Shown one piece after another: positions 12,421 to 23,389 of a stretch of DNA of 64,000 nt (positions within the stretch are counted from its first letter, which is position 1; each line of letters begins with the position of its first letter). The position numbers and the translations under genes are program-made. A model generated the notes under the pieces. The model searched no databases and was not told the origin of the DNA. It saw only the letters and a list, made by a program, of their open reading frames with translations. The stretch covers positions 17,454,089 through 17,518,088 of the forward strand of contig OZ010577.1 in NCBI GenBank assembly GCA_963932145.1, read 5' to 3'. This DNA comes from Acanthosepion lycidas (Eukaryota > Mollusca > Cephalopoda > Sepiida > Sepiidae).

Positions 12421-12699
12421 TAAGAACGATTACAGTGACCTGGCGTCTCGACTTCATTCACTTTCCCACCACCGTGACGTGGCTTTCCTACAAATATTTT
12501 CATCTCAATTGTTCTAATGATCTTTACTTCTTGATATCCCAGTCTCATGAATTTAAGCGTAGTACTAGATTGGAAAGTAGGTCCCTTCATTGTTGAAATA
12601 GGTAGATGAAACGGTAAGTTCTATTCTAATAGTTTCTTTCCTTGCACTTCTCGTCCGTGGAACTCACTTCTGGCTTCTTGCTTCCCTGTAACCTACGAT

Positions 12700-12865
12700 G
12701 TTCAAAAATGTAAATTAAACAGATCCCGCCCGTCTTCCTTAATCCTGTTACTTCTCTTTCACGTTTGCTCATTTTCTTGCATTCTCAGTAACCCCTCGTA
12801 TCTCAGTGGCATTATCGCCCTTCTTGGGGTGAAATGATTAAAGATTGCCGACTGGAAATGAATGG
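12700..12865 (-). mobile_element. LINE 3' untranslated tail
   Basis: The reverse complement matches 55725-55800 (+), which follows a LINE reverse transcriptase: AATCATTTCACCCCAAG, then GCGATAATGCCACTGAGATA. No coding sequence is visible here. Confidence 0.6.
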
Positions 12866-13220
12866 TCGGGAAGATAAGCCGATGAATGTTCTCATTTACT
12901 GGTTATCAGCCTGAAGCCGTCGGATAATTGCAGCGGAGGTAGATTTAGAAGAATATCATCAGATTTTAAGTGATTATCATTGGCATCACGATCACTTCAG
13001 CTGTAAACAAAGCACAATCTTCCTTAGAGCTGCAACTGATGCGTACGTTCATTCTTGCAGCGATTTTCGCAATTCTCTCTTTCTTCCTAGTCTTTCGTCC
13101 GGCATCGTTTTGATGAGGGATCGAGGCTTATTCTGACTTTTTTAATTACTTACTGATTATATCATGTTATTCCAGTGCTAATTCAAATAATTCCTGAGAT
13201 ATTGCAGCAGAAAATTAAGA
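12866..13220. other. No recognised gene
   Basis: Ordinary AT-rich sequence with nothing recognised. Confidence 0.4.
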
Positions 13221-13222
13221 TG

Positions 13223-13269
<47 letters not shown>
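13221..13269. repeat. (AAT)n microsatellite
   Basis: About 16 ATA/AAT units in a row. Confidence 0.97.
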
Positions 13270-13270
<1 letters not shown>

Positions 13271-13392
13271 GTAATTCCTTATAAGGAAACATTTAATATT
13301 CATTGATCGTGCATCAAGTACAATTGTCGATTCAAGTTTACAAAATATCTATCTTGAAACAATTTTTTAGTAAAATAAGTTTCTCAAGTCCA

Positions 13393-13790
13393 CTAGCTAT
13401 TATCGCTCTTTCCAGTATTAATGAGGGATTTCTTCCGTACCTTATGTTTTAAATAATGTGGGACGTCAACAACTTGACATACGTCATTATTTTCTCTTCG
13501 AATTACATGTGCTATCCATTTTAGTTGTTGCCGCTGTCGAAACTCTTCAAGTGGTGTGGTTACTGCTATTTGGTACAATTCATTGCTTTTGATTCCGTAG
13601 CGCCAGTTACCAAGGCTCGAAGAAGGATGGTCTTCTCCAAGACTTACAGACTTTACTCGCTCCAAGTCATTTATAACCACTATCTGAGAAAGCGATTTAG
13701 AATATTTAAAGTTTAGATTATTTCTGAATGGGTTTGCTGCCACACATGAGATACCAGCAATAATAACAAGAGTGACAATAATGTTCAAAT
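13393..13790 (-). mobile_element. Probable LINE C-terminal remnant with a hydrophobic lead
   Basis: A 131-codon open stretch. Residues about 65-105 (GIKSNELYQIAVTTPLEEFR, QRQQLKWIAHVIRREN) look like the tail of LINE polyproteins (RQLK.L.HVIR). The first 20 residues are hydrophobic and resemble a signal peptide. However, the frame opens at a TTG codon and an in-frame TGA lies eight codons upstream, so there is no ATG for a secreted protein. A spliced first exon cannot be excluded. Confidence 0.45.
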
Positions 13791-13799
13791 TACTCCTTT

Positions 13800-14340
13800 C
13801 AAATTGGTTTCACTCTTGATGCTCAAAAAGTCTTGGTTACCAAAATACTGTCCAAAAGAACTCGCTAAACTTTGAGTGAGGATGATTTTCGGTAACATCA
13901 GTCAACTGAACTGTTTGTCAAAAACCTGAACATTTCAACTACTAACTCACCTTAAGTCTTTACTCGATTAGTAATCTTCCTCCCTTAGACCAAATTTTGA
14001 TCACCAGTGAATCTTTGGCGCTATACTTCTACTCTAGCTATAGTGTCATCTACGAAATAGATGTTTTTTTTATCATTAGGCTACAGACTTACTGATTTAA
14101 ATAATTCCACTTCCTGCTCATTATTTTATACGTTGGTAAGTATCTTGACCTCTTTTGTACTTACCATATTGATAACATATCGTTACCACAATTTCATAAA
14201 AAATATTACTAGACATTTATATTTAACGTATATTTTACAGAGATTAGGTAATTGCACAATACAGTTAAGTTGCTTTGTCTATAACTTTCAGAGTTTTCAT
14301 TAATATACTCAATATTTTCCGACAATTCAATTTTCGTATA
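13800..14340. other. No recognised gene
   Basis: AT-rich DNA with short spurious frames only. Confidence 0.4.
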
Positions 14341-14344
14341 CTTG

Positions 14345-14379
14345 CTGTTTCGACTGATCCATACTTGAGTGCTCATCAG
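14345..14379 (-). other. Hammerhead-like core in a retroelement tail
   Basis: The minus strand reads CTGATGAG, about 20 bases, then GTCGAAACAGC. The two conserved boxes of the hammerhead ribozyme are present, but the sequence between them does not pair convincingly as stem II. Confidence 0.35.
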
Positions 14380-14759
14380 TGTGAACCTCAAAACAAACAC
14401 AGTATAATGAGAGGCTAAACATAACATAAAATGGCCTTTTTCTTACTTTCTCTTAAATCGAGCGAAGATATTAGCCCCATACGAGAATTACTTCGGGGTA
14501 TAATTGAGCTCTAAATTTCTGTGATTGCGAAAGCACAAAAAGCTACCGGAATATGAACTAATCTTGTATTTTCATCTTGTGTAAAAACCGGGATAAGATT
14601 TTAAATGTTGTATGCAATGATTATCATAAAAATAAACATGCTCAGAAAGATTCTTGTTGGTTTTGTTTATTTCCTTTTTTTTTTTTGTTTATTTTTCATA
14701 TTGGTTTTCGTTTTCAAATTTGATTTAGCTTAACTGCGCATATTTGCTCTTTTTTTCAT

Positions 14760-15335
14760 TTCCAGAACTCTTTTGTACTAATTGTGGGTAGTTCTAAATG
14801 CAACAAGAATTCTGCTACACCGTTCTCTGTCATAGATATTAATATCAGTGATTTCGGTAAGCAATGGCAGTGGCATGTTCAAGGCTGGCTGTTCTGATAC
14901 TTTTTTTGCATTGGATAAAACACCCCATCCCAGGAATGAGGAAGGCTTTTCAAGAGTCTCTATTAATGAAGAATTCTGAGAGAAGAGCTTCAGCAATGTC
15001 AGATCTGAACCGATTCCAGTCAGCATTAGTCTACGCAAAGACTATTCCATGAATTTTGATATCAGAGAATGTCTTTGGTTTGATATATATATCTTGATCA
15101 GATCAATGAGTGGTGAGAAGAGCTCAAGGGAGATAACTCTACTTATGAATATTTGGATTTCAGCCAGGTTGTAACAACGTGGTCGACAAGACGTACGAAG
15201 AGCCCAGTTATATAACAACTCGTAAGCAATGGTTAAGTAATAACAGTGTTTAGCTGCTTCCTTGGTTTTACATGAGTGGACTAACCACTCTTCATGGTGA
15301 ACATTGAAATCGCCACATATGTATGCTAGCTAATA
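14760..15335 (-). mobile_element. LINE fragment between endonuclease and RT (CR1/jockey-like)
   Basis: Minus-strand pieces read ADWNRFRSDIAEALLSEFF, then KAFLIPGMGCFI and LEHATAIAYRNH. The ADW...F..DI.....FF and A.AI.HRNH patterns belong to the linker between the endonuclease and reverse transcriptase of common invertebrate LINEs. It is fragmentary and frameshifted. Confidence 0.7.
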
Positions 15336-15514
15336 ACTTTTTTCTCACTGCAAAAAAAAAAATCCAAATGTAAAAAAACAGTTATTTATGCTGAAGCTGT
15401 TGTAAGTTGATAAACTGATGATCAGAGATGACTCTACATTGTCTTCAGACAATTTGTGTTCTTAGCTTTTTTTATTATTATAGTTATAATTATTATTACA
15501 TAAAAAAAACACTC

Positions 15515-15945
15515 AGAATGTACCCGGCACCTTCTGCCAAGATTTAACTTTAAAAATATCACATAGGACGACAAATGGAGCATGTTAGTTATATTAGGAC
15601 TGCAGCTACTCAATCTCCCATTTTCAGCTTTGATAGAGTTCATAATCGTTTATGTAGTCTTGTGCGATAATATCCAACCTCTTTCTCATAGGTGCAGGCT
15701 TATCGCTATTTCCATGGCAAATGTTCAAATGAGCTTAAATCAGAAATTCTACATCTAGCGTACTCAACACTAACTCCACGGAGTCGAAACACCATAATTC
15801 CCTTCTCATTTCAAATGAATGGAGAAAAATTGTACTTAGATTCTCCAAAGAAATGATATTATGTGGAACAGTGAGCGGATGTTTCCCTAGACAATACAAT
15901 CTCAACCTTTTCTTGTCAAGCTTCAATAGTTATAATTATTATTAC
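15515..15945 (+). mobile_element. LINE 3' coding remnant, copy of 17835-18300
   Basis: A second copy lies at 17835-18300. In frame pieces it resembles the LINE tail FDRVQKRLCSLV....PLSHRR..ASL..FYRYFHGKCS.EL (here SFDRVHNRLCSLV and YRYFHGKCSNEL). It is old and interrupted. Confidence 0.7.
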
Positions 15946-16019
15946 ATAAAGAAAAAAAAGTCAGTGATTGTTTTAAATTATTGTAACAAAGAAGAAATAG
16001 TTTAGCTGTCAGCTGGATT

Positions 16020-16480
16020 CATAATTTTAACTTTGGTAAAGTCAGTTTTCTATATTTCAAAGTGGATAGAGTTGCCTTCTTTCTTGCCAATGAGATTTCG
16101 CGCCCAGGCTTGGTGGAAAAGGCATCGGCTGCTGGGGACCGTGACATGGCAGAAGGTGAAGGGTGTGAGTGATATTGAAATGAATGAGATAATATACGAG
16201 GAATACAGCGCCTAGTTTGAAAAATATCAAATATGATGAAATCGAATCTTATATGATCGATGATCAGACAAAAGTAAGACAAGAAATATCTGAATCCACC
16301 GCGACGGCATATTTGCGTTTCTTTCTTTTGATTGGTGTCCTTATTAATCAAAGAAAATGAAGTCAACGTTTTTTTGTTATGAATGTCGTTTTTCCTAAAA
16401 CTTTTCGACAGATCCATTCTACAGCCTTTCTCAGGTGCACTAGCTCTCTGAAACAGGCTGTGTCCGGTTAACAAATTTAT
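16020..16480 (-). other. Unassigned moderately GC-rich segment with retroelement-like tail
   Basis: The minus strand opens with CACCTGAGAAAGGCTG, then GTCGAAAAG at 16395-16445. This is reminiscent of the CTGAAGA...CGAAAC termini elsewhere in the window but less conserved. An open stretch of 151 codons shows no motif I recognise. Confidence 0.3.
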
Positions 16481-16549
16481 TGATATATAACAGCGGTTGC
16501 ATTCCCAAAGAGATCCTGAATAGAGATAAGAAGAGAGAATAGAGACTCA

Positions 16550-16715
16550 CAGGTTGAATACATGGAAAGAGAGACAAGGGAAAGCAACGCAGGCGGGCTT
16601 AAACAAGTGGATGACAGTACGTGGTCGGTACAGGCGGATTAGAGGTACGAAGCCTATAGGGATAGGGAGAAGTGGAGAGCCATGATCGTCTAGGTCCTGA
16701 AATGATACGGTACAT
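16550..16715 (+). mobile_element. LINE 3' end fragment
   Basis: Reads GKATQAGLNKWMTVRGRYRR and then, after a frameshift, EAYRDREKWRAMIV and stop. This is a LINE C-terminus of the same kind as 39725 (-), which ends LWRAMIANILRGYDT. Confidence 0.6.
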
Positions 16716-16734
16716 AAAAAGACAAAAGAATGCA

Positions 16735-16997
16735 TCACAGCTTGTTGCATAATCCTTAACTTGATGACTTTCTCAATTTGTTTTTTGTAATATTAAAGAA
16801 ATTCCTATACGTATCCCAGATAATCAATCGACATTGGTCTTGCTCATGTACATTGACTTTTTTGGTTTACTCGCTCTCCATTGATCATCTTTATCATTCA
16901 AATATAGGAAAAGAAAATGGCGTACATTTAGCTCTCTGGAACCGGGTCCACATAATATCATATCCTGCATTCAGACACACTGTACTTCGTTATCAAG

Positions 16998-17071
<74 letters not shown>

Positions 17072-17195
17072 TCATTATTGAACCATGACATTATTTGGGA
17101 CTTTATTTATATGTGGCAGCCTCATTACTAAAGCCTAAAGAAATATGAAAGATTGCAGTCTCAAAGGGACCCTATGCTTTGGCACCACAGACTAG
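16735..17195 (+). repeat. Local duplication, unit 1
   Basis: Aligns with 17248-17745: CATCACAGCTTGTT, TTAATATTAAAGAA, AAAATGGCGTAC, CCACATAATATC, a long (TA)n tract, AACCTCATTATTGAACC, then ATGAAAGATTGCAGTCTCAA. The two units lie head to tail. The LINE copies at 15515 and 17835 flank the pair. The (TA)n at 17001-17066 lies within. Confidence 0.85.
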
Positions 17196-17247
17196 AAGTC
17201 GAATTCCTATATAGGATCATTTCTTTTATTTAAATTAACTTCAGCAA

Positions 17248-17745
<498 letters not shown>

Positions 17746-17834
17746 GACGTGTTTTGGCTCTCAGGAGGACTGGTAGAACTTATATACACGATCTATTACG
17801 AAAGAAGATGGAAAACTGGCCTGCTTGCTATATC

Positions 17835-18300
17835 GCTCCAGAAAGTATTCGGCACCTTCTGCAAAGATTTAACTTTAAAAATATCAGATGGGACGACAAA
17901 TGGAGTATGATAGTTCTATCGGGACTGCAGCTACTCAATCTCCCATTTCCAGCATTGATAGAGTTCATAATCGTTTATGTAGTCTTGTGCGATAGTATCC
18001 AACCTCTTTCTCATAGGTGCAGGCTTATCGCTATTTCCATGGCAAATGTTCAAATGAGCTCAATTCAGAAATTTTACATCTAGCCTACTTAACACTACTT
18101 CCACGGAGTCGAAACACCATAATTTCCTCCGCATTCCAAATGAATAGAGAAAGGTTCTACTTAGATTTCCCCAGGAAATACTATTATGTAGAACAGTGAG
18201 TGGATGTTTCCTTGGACAATACATTCTCAAACTTTTCTTGTCAAGTTTCAATAGTTTCAAGTTTGTTCTTCTTATCCTCATCGTCTTCGCTATTTACCAC
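17835..18300 (+). mobile_element. LINE 3' coding remnant, copy of 15515-15945
   Basis: Contains PLSHRCRLIAIS, HGKCSNELNSEILH and a following tail that runs further 3' than in the first copy. It is a dead fragment of the LINE family that also left pieces at 24060 (-), 31645 (+), 42935 (-) and 43905 (+). Confidence 0.7.
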
Positions 18301-18589
18301 AAGTTCTTTCATTCTCATCGCACATCTCCATCAACATAACCATTTTAAAATTCACCTTCTAACTTGAGTGGCACTCGAGCATAACGCTAGCTGAATTGCT
18401 ATGATATCTCGGAAAAGATTGTAAAGTGATTTTCCCATTGACTTCTTAACGGTTTGTAATTCATTTTTTCTTTGTTGCGATCCAAGGCTAGAAAACCCCG
18501 TCTACCCTGTTATTTTATCCATATCTGATAGTGGCAAGAGGTGGTTCTGAATTCAAGATTGTCTGACATTCAAGGCCAGACAATCCAGT

Positions 18590-18725
18590 CAACTCTGTTA
18601 TCTACCTCATTACTGGCGGTAGGGTAGAGATGGTGCCATGCCTTTCCCAAGAAAACTTTGTGGGCAAGTGAACGTCACAGACGAGACCTGAACGAACTCA
18701 GTTCACTGATACCATTTCCTTTACC
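18590..18725 (-). mobile_element. tRNA-like SINE fragment
   Basis: The minus strand resembles the common SINE of this window: AACTCAGTTCACTG, then CACTTGCCC..AAG and TTGGGAAAGGCATG, corresponding to TTCACTTACGTG and TTGGGAAAGGTATG in the better copies. Confidence 0.5.
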
Positions 18726-19424
18726 GATAACCATTACGCCAATGATGGTTATCCTTTCTAAAAGACAGAAAAAACGAGGAGTTGATTGATTATATTCCAG
18801 CATCGACTGCAATTGTGAAAGTTGTTTCTAAAATGTGAAATAACCATCTTGTTTATGACAAAAGGATTTTCGCTTGAAGATGACAAATGACATGCAAGTT
18901 ATGATTCTGAACTGGACACGGCAGCTATATGGCGTAAATATACTATAAGAAAGAAAATTTAGTTTACTATCACACATTTTGAGTCGGCAGTTGAAAATGT
19001 CTGATTTATTCAAGTAAGAAGGACTTGGAAAATATATGTTAAAGTTTTGAAAGAAAGAAATCATTTTTATTTGGAAAAATATTTGAGATCAGAATCCTGA
19101 CAAAAAGAATCTTCTGATGAATCAAGTTTAACTTTTTATATAAATAAATTCGAATGTCAGTGTGTCATACCTTTTAATCTTCCCTCATAGAGGCTGTAGC
19201 CCAACATATCAAACCATTTTGAAATCAGGACGACTCCGTAAGAAAATTAAAAACATTCCGGACTGGATCCAAATTCACAATCCTGAAATTTTGGATTCCC
19301 AAATTTTCATTATTGCCATTGTTTTTGGCGATTTTTCACGCGATTTTTTGCGACAATTTTTTTCTATGATAAAAACTTTTATAACTTGGAAATAAATTTG
19401 GAGCTAATCGAAATTAATTACGAA
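18726..19424. other. No recognised gene
   Basis: AT-rich sequence with nothing recognised. Confidence 0.4.
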
Positions 19425-19885
19425 AGTCACCCATGAAATTAAAATAATTGCTTATACGGAAAATAAGAATCTACGTACCTCAAACCGTCTTTAAATTGTG
19501 TCGACAGAAGAATTATCGTTGAACTTTTAAAAGATAAGCTTAAATATTGATGCAATACTTAAATGCGGCGATCAATTTTGAGTTCATTTGTAGTTTTTTG
19601 TTGCCTATGCCATACGGCAGCTGCTTGCCTCGTAAAAAGAAATCTCCCCCAACAGAGGGCCAGATTGCAATCAAAAGAGTCAAGGCTGCAAAGTGGAAAA
19701 CATGGCTGTGTAAATGAAAACCCACATAAAACGGAAGCCATGAGATCTTCCAATGCTAAGAATATGTAAAGATTCAGGGACTTTCAAACTCTTGAACAAA
19801 CTGAAGGTTCAATCAAGAGCACTCCACAGGAACTAGCTTAATTGCCGCCCGATAGAGCGGCTTTTAAGCTAATTTGAACAATGTC
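19425..19885 (-). repeat. Dispersed repeat R2, copy 2
   Basis: Reverse-complement match to 9540-9815, longer by an internal segment. The hairpin GCCGC...GCGGC lies at 19843-19860. Confidence 0.6.
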
Positions 19886-20169
19886 TTTATGTTTAGGGAT
19901 TGTTTTCATGTGCTTATTTATTTTGTCTAATCATTTTCGACCCTAAGTGAATGGCATTCCTTATATTGAGCTTAATAAAAAATATTTTGAATTTCGGAGA
20001 CATTTTTGTTCCAAAAAATGAACTTTGACCCAAAGCGCTTGATATTCCTTGCCATAAATGCATTTATCATTATTAAGAATTATTTCCATGAAAAATAAAT
20101 TTCGAAGTTAAATGGGTGACATTGCTTAACACTTTTACTTAAAAGACAACTGTTTCGTCTTAATTGATA

Positions 20170-20673
20170 CGTGATATCTTAATACCTGGAGGGATAAATT
20201 GCAGATATCCTAATCTTGTGAACTGAATATAGAGTTCCGTTTGATATTTCCGGCTAAGAGATTTTACGACAGATACTGGAAGAAAGCCACAGAGTAAAAC
20301 GGCCAAAACTTTACGACGATATATATCAAAGAAAGTCCAGTTGTCTGAATTGAAAAAATATATTTAATATCGCCTCATCTAAATTAACGTATACTTGGAA
20401 CAAATAAGTTATTGTTTTTGACATGTGTCACGCATGCGTCGCTACATGGCAAGAAGATCTTATATTTCTTAATTACGAACCAATATAGCAATGTGGTGTA
20501 TTCCAACAAGGTGATACATCCATTAGCACAATTAACGGTATATGAAGCTTTGCTTGTAACAGCAGGCAGATTTAGTTATTTCCGCTGCCTCTTTCTATAT
20601 AAAGGTAAGAAATAATTTCTTTCATAACAAACCAACTTCGATTCCAGAAAGACATTGTCAACTTTTATCTTCG
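20170..20673 (+). promoter_or_regulatory. Promoter and leader exon P1 of the peptide-gene family
   Basis: TATATAAA at 20596-20603, then about 70 bases to a consensus splice donor, CTTCG|GTAAGTATT (GT at 20674). The likely leader exon is about 20628-20673 and has no ATG of note. The same block recurs seven more times downstream. About 170 bp upstream of the TATA box lies GTCACGCATGCGTCGCTACA, conserved at the same distance in P6 and P8. Upstream homology with P8 extends back to about 20170. The role as promoter is inferred from the TATA/donor geometry and from its place before the coding exons. No transcript is available. Confidence 0.65.
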
Positions 20674-21039
20674 GTAAGTATTACATACAACTGCTAAGCA
20701 AATTCGTTTTTTGGTTAAAGATAAAGCGACCATTATCGTTGATTTTTAACTTTGAATCTAATGTACTTAAGGTGATGGAATTATAAATTCATTATAAAAA
20801 GAGATGTTGAAAAAGTTCTCAGCCTGAGCAACTCCTCCAAGTCTAGAAAATGATCAACTTTGACGACAATGTCCATGAATCCAAATATTTTCAAAACGTC
20901 TCAAATTTTTGTTCGTGTTTCTGATGTCACAATCAGTGTTAAAATAGTAGCTAAGACTATTCAAAAATTCGATTAAAGCATTTGTCCTGTATTTCCTTAC
21001 AGAGTTTGAATGCTGTTTTTCTAGGCACGCATATTCCTC

Positions 21040-21262
21040 CATTCTTAATTACAAGCCAATGAAAAATTTTGCTGCTTTCCAACAAGGTGATAACATCTAT
21101 TCATTCATTTAACGTTGCAGTGAGGCCTACCAATAACAGCAGGCTTGTGTAGGTATTTTCCATTATCAATGTTACTGCTTTCTATATAAAGGTAAGAGAC
21201 AATTTTTTCCACAACAAACCAAATTTGGTCCTGGGAAGATTTTATTAAATTTTGTCTTCGGT
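21040..21262 (+). promoter_or_regulatory. Promoter and leader exon P2, nearest to the intact gene
   Basis: TATATAAA at 21183-21190 and donor TCTTCG|GTAAGTATTA (GT at 21261-21262). It lies about 2.1 kb upstream of the signal-peptide exon at 23389, on the same strand, and is the closest candidate promoter for the complete gene. It shares CCAACAAGGTGATA, AACAGCAGGC and CAACAAACC with P1. It lacks the far-upstream GCATGCGT block seen in P1, P6 and P8. Confidence 0.65.
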
Positions 21263-21390
21263 AAGTATTACCTAAGATGCTTAAACAAATCCCTTGATTG
21301 GTTAACGCTAAAGCAATCGTTACTGATGATTTTCAAGTTTCAATTTAATATACTTAAGGTTACGGAATTGTAAATACATTATACGAGGAG

Positions 21391-21869
21391 AAATCATTAT
21401 AACTTCCTATTATAAGATTATTGTTATAACACACATCATTTGTGCTTGGTGCAACGTAATTCACTACAATAGTCTTTATACGTAAGGCTTAGGCTTTTGC
21501 CATAATTCCTGTATAGTTAGTATGAAGACGGACTCGAATATGACTGGTATCTACTCAGTCCCCAACTCCACTGAGATGATTTATGACACGAGGTCGGGAT
21601 TATTGTCGGGAACCCGAGCGTTTCCAGCCGAGTCATTTGTCAAAATTTACCTAACCCCAGTGAAAATCAAATTGAGTACATTAATTGTCTGTTTTCCTCA
21701 GCCGAATCTCTAGACAGAGTGTTATCATCCTCTGCCCGAAGACAGGAGTCTTGTCTTATCGCGAACCTGGGACTGACTCCGAGGCGACTACTCCCGACCA
21801 TCATAACATGGAATAGTATTGGACGAGTTCATAGTGTCACCGGAAGTGTACCCCTTACTCCATAACAGA
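21391..21869. mobile_element. Inserted element of about 480 bp, family unknown
   Basis: The P1 and P3 units run without interruption from ..TTATACAAGGAG into GGTCGAAAAGTTCTCAGC. In the P2 unit these parts are separated by about 480 bp of GC-richer sequence. The insert has TGTTAT at 21422 and ATAACA near 21804 as short inverse termini, but these do not coincide with the inferred edges. It could be a lone terminal repeat or a DNA transposon, and I cannot tell which. Confidence 0.45.
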
Positions 21870-21959
21870 TATCGAAAAGTCCTCAGCCTGAACAACTCTT
21901 CCAAATATAGAGCTTCAATACTGATTTTCTAGGCACTTATTTCTAAAGAGCTATTCTCA

Positions 21960-22439
21960 TCAGGGGCCATGCAACCTTATTGGAGGTCCTTGTTCATGTT
22001 CATAGTGTTGTAGACAAATAATGACAAATTCTATTTTCTTTTGTCATTTCTTTTTGACGTCGGCTCCTTGAAATTGGGGAGAATTTTTAATGAAATGATG
22101 CTAAAGAAATATTCAGACTGACTTATTTTTTAAAAAAAATCTGACATAGATTACTTTTTTTTTTTTTTTGTTTTTTGACCAGAAGTTGCATTTTTGTCTC
22201 CAAGATTTTTTTATTGGATTGGATCAAACTTGATGAACTTGTACAGCATTGTCATCACATTGTTTTTTTTTCTTTATTACAATCGAGACATTCTAATGTA
22301 TCGATTGTAATAAATACATAGATATTCTTCATTCATGTTTCGTTTCCCTTTCTAACATCTATCCACAAAGGTAATCATTTTGTGGTCACTCTTACGTTGT
22401 TTTGAAACGCAAACATAAAATATTTCAATCAACTTTTAT
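21960..22439. other. First-intron DNA, no recognised element
   Basis: Lies between P2 and the coding exon. T-rich, nothing recognised. Confidence 0.4.
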
Positions 22440-22740
22440 TTGTGAAGTACCTCCAGAGCGTAGTTGATCATGGCACTCCACGGTTTCCTATATGTTTTCG
22501 CTCTAAGCAATGTCAGACTTTTTATCATCCCTTTAACCGCCCCCACCGGTTTTGGCTTCAATTCACACACACTTATAAAACTACTTACATTGTCATTCGC
22601 TTGCTTTCAATATTTCTTGTGAATGTTAAATTCTCTAGGCATTCTTTCATCATTATATGTCCATTCTTGATTGCTATGATAATAGTTCTTTTTAATTTCA
22701 TTTTCCTTAAAACATACTCGTTACTCTCATGCTAAACTCG
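22440..22740 (-). mobile_element. LINE 3' remnant
   Basis: The minus strand reads EYVLRKMKLKRTIIIAIKN, then GHIMMKECLENLTF, the same C-terminal region as at 1345-1925 (-) and 39725-40690 (-). It lies inside the putative first intron of the peptide gene, antisense to it. Confidence 0.6.
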
Positions 22741-23036
22741 TGGAATTCTCATCATCTGCCCCGTAACTACATCTCCTTCGGTTCAACTTTTTAATTCCCT
22801 ACCATAGACGAGACGTAACTTCGCTATCAGAATTTTTATTCAGTTTTTATTGTATCCTCAATTATTTTTGTTCTTTAAGACAACACTTTAGGCCGATCTA
22901 TTCTTCGGCCTTTCAGCCGAACAGAAGGAAATCGTATTGAAAATAAATTTCCAACGAGAATTGTACACGCATTCTAGCGTGTCACAATCCTTTCATTTTT
23001 TCTTGCTGTCTGACAGATAAGTTAATGAACATGGGC

Positions 23037-23096
23037 AGATAGATAGATAGATAGATAACGGACAGAGATAGATAGATGGATAGATAGATAACGACC

Positions 23097-23148
<52 letters not shown>

Positions 23149-23190
23149 AGAACAGACTGAAATAGCTAGATAGATAGATAAATAGATTAT
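23037..23190. repeat. (GATA)n microsatellite
   Basis: Interrupted GATA arrays. The minus-strand frames reading SIYLSIYL are artefacts. Confidence 0.97.
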
Positions 23191-23389
23191 TTTTACTTTG
23201 TATTTTCGAATCCTCATCTCTTTTTTGCACTGAAAATCATGGAAGATTTTTGTAGAATTGATAGTCATAGAAAATATATAAAATGAAAACAAAAATATAT
23301 CAACTTGTTCACAATTTCGTCTTCCTTAAAAATGATTACCTATATGCGTCATTTTAAAAACATATTTTAAAACATATTTTTAAAGAAAG

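Noticed and set aside
13393-13788. A 131-residue secreted protein on the minus strand
   Set aside because: The frame starts at TTG with a stop eight codons upstream, and its C-terminal half resembles a LINE tail. Kept only as a LINE remnant.
21945-21990. Hammerhead core on the minus strand (CTGATGAG ... GAAA)
   Set aside because: No C before GAAA, no stem III and no cleavage site.
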